A DNA stretch of 32,292 bases from Ancalomicrobiaceae bacterium (GTDB lineage: Bacteria > Pseudomonadota > Alphaproteobacteria > Rhizobiales > Ancalomicrobiaceae), in assembly GCA_031291575.1 (NCBI GenBank), contig JARLIT010000003.1, positions 1-32,292 on the forward strand, given 5' to 3'. This document shows, in pieces, positions 31,777 through 32,292 of this stretch. A program made the position numbers and the translations under genes. Below the pieces are notes generated by a model. It saw only the letters and a list, made by a program, of their open reading frames with translations. It was not told where the DNA came from and made no database searches. Position 1 is the stretch's first letter. The number at the start of each line of letters is the position of its first letter.

Positions 31777-32292
31777 ATGATGGCATCCGTCCTCAACCGC
31801 CTCGTCATGGCAGCGATCACGCTCCTCGGCGTCGGGGCGATCGTCTTCGTGCTGTTGCGCGTCGTGCCCGGTGACCCGATCGCCATGATGATTTCGCCCG
31901 GCGCCAGTCCGGCCGACATCGCTGCGCTTCGCGCCCGCTATGGCCTCGACGCCGATTTGGCCACCCAGTTTTGGATGTGGCTGAAGGCCATCCTTGCCGG
32001 CGATTTCGGTATGTCGATCTCGCTCAGGCGCGGTGTGCTGTCACTCCTGGCGGAACGGCTGCCCGCCACGCTGGAGTTGGCCTTCGCCGCGCTGATGCTG
32101 GCCGTCGTCCTCGGCCTGTTCCTTGCCGTGTTGGGAACGCTGGCACGCCGGTCCATCGGCGAGCCGCTGATCGATGCGGCGAACGGCCTGGCGCTGGCCG
32201 TGCCGGATTTCGTCTGGGCCCTGGCGCTCGTTCTCGTGTTCGGCGTGTTCCTGCCGGTCTTACCGCTGTCGGGGCGCATCGACCCGAGCATC
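31777..32292 (+). CDS. ABC transporter permease, DppB type (3' end outside window)
   Basis: The frame from ATG 31777 (or the adjacent ATG 31780) stays open to the window edge, giving 172 residues. It begins MMASVLNRLVMAAITLLGVGAIVFVLLRVVPGDPI, the standard first helix and VPGDP motif of DppB/OppB permeases, then LRARYGLDADLATQFWMWLKAILAGDFGMSISLRRGV, the usual periplasmic region with GDFGMS. Further helices follow (ATLELAFAALMLAVVLGLFLAVL). AGAG upstream is a modest ribosome site. It is 91 bases after the binding-protein gene; the DppC-like permease and ATPases are expected beyond the window. Confidence 0.92.
   Translation, partial: MMASVLNRLVMAAITLLGVGAIVFVLLRVVPGDPIAMMISPGASPADIAALRARYGLDADLATQFWMWLKAILAGDFGMSISLRRGVLSLLAERLPATLELAFAALMLAVVLGLFLAVLGTLARRSIGEPLIDAANGLALAVPDFVWALALVLVFGVFLPVLPLSGRIDPSI

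Noticed and set aside
30087..31919. 610-codon minus-strand open frame opposite the family 5 binding protein
   Set aside because: The plus-strand gene has a Tat signal, ribosome site and family motifs. The reverse frame is a GC-driven artefact.
1..32292. CRISPR arrays, tRNA/rRNA genes, insertion sequences, prophage genes
   Set aside because: No regularly spaced repeats, cloverleaf-like sequences, transposase or integrase motifs were seen on reading both strands.

Overview
The window is GC-rich with densely packed, translationally coupled genes, many ABC importers and MarR/IclR regulators. This suits an alphaproteobacterium, most likely of the Hyphomicrobiales (Rhizobiales), but no marker gene fixes the genus. 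No rRNA, tRNA, CRISPR array, transposase or integrase was recognised.

Region 1 (1-8287, + strand) is a sugar-use operon. It holds the end of a split transketolase (C-terminal subunit), a family 1 sugar-binding protein, two MalFG-type permeases, a FGGY (xylulokinase-like) kinase, a MalK/UgpC-type ATPase and an AGE-family sugar isomerase/epimerase. Together they suggest ABC import of a sugar, isomerisation to a ketopentose such as D-xylulose, phosphorylation, and transketolase entry into central metabolism.

Region 2 (8305-19762, - strand) converges on region 1. It is an 11-gene block read from right to left: a solute-binding-like protein without a signal peptide, an IclR regulator, an RbsB-like binding protein, an RbsC-like permease, an RbsA-like double ATPase, a second RbsC-like permease, an SDR dehydrogenase, a family III CoA-transferase, an enoyl-CoA hydratase, an aldose 1-epimerase-like protein and an SMP-30-like lactonase. 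Sugar import and sugar-oxidation genes in one block with acyl-CoA genes is unusual.

Region 3 (20050-29659) is the most interesting part. Two paralogous phytoene-desaturase-like FAD oxidoreductases, each followed by its own MarR gene, are arranged head to head around a cyclase-family metal hydrolase that resembles isatin hydrolase. Converging on this from the right is iorAB, an indolepyruvate:ferredoxin oxidoreductase. A short motif (TTGCARAWGCAWWT) occurs twice upstream of the hydrolase and once on top of the iorA promoter, which suggests one MarR-controlled regulon for an aromatic or indolic 2-oxoacid. Two related palindromic repeats with CTAGTGG ends lie between the hydrolase and the second FAD gene.

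Region 4 (30147-32292, + strand) starts a peptide/opine-type (Dpp-like) ABC importer divergent from iorA: a Tat-type binding protein and a permease cut by the window end.
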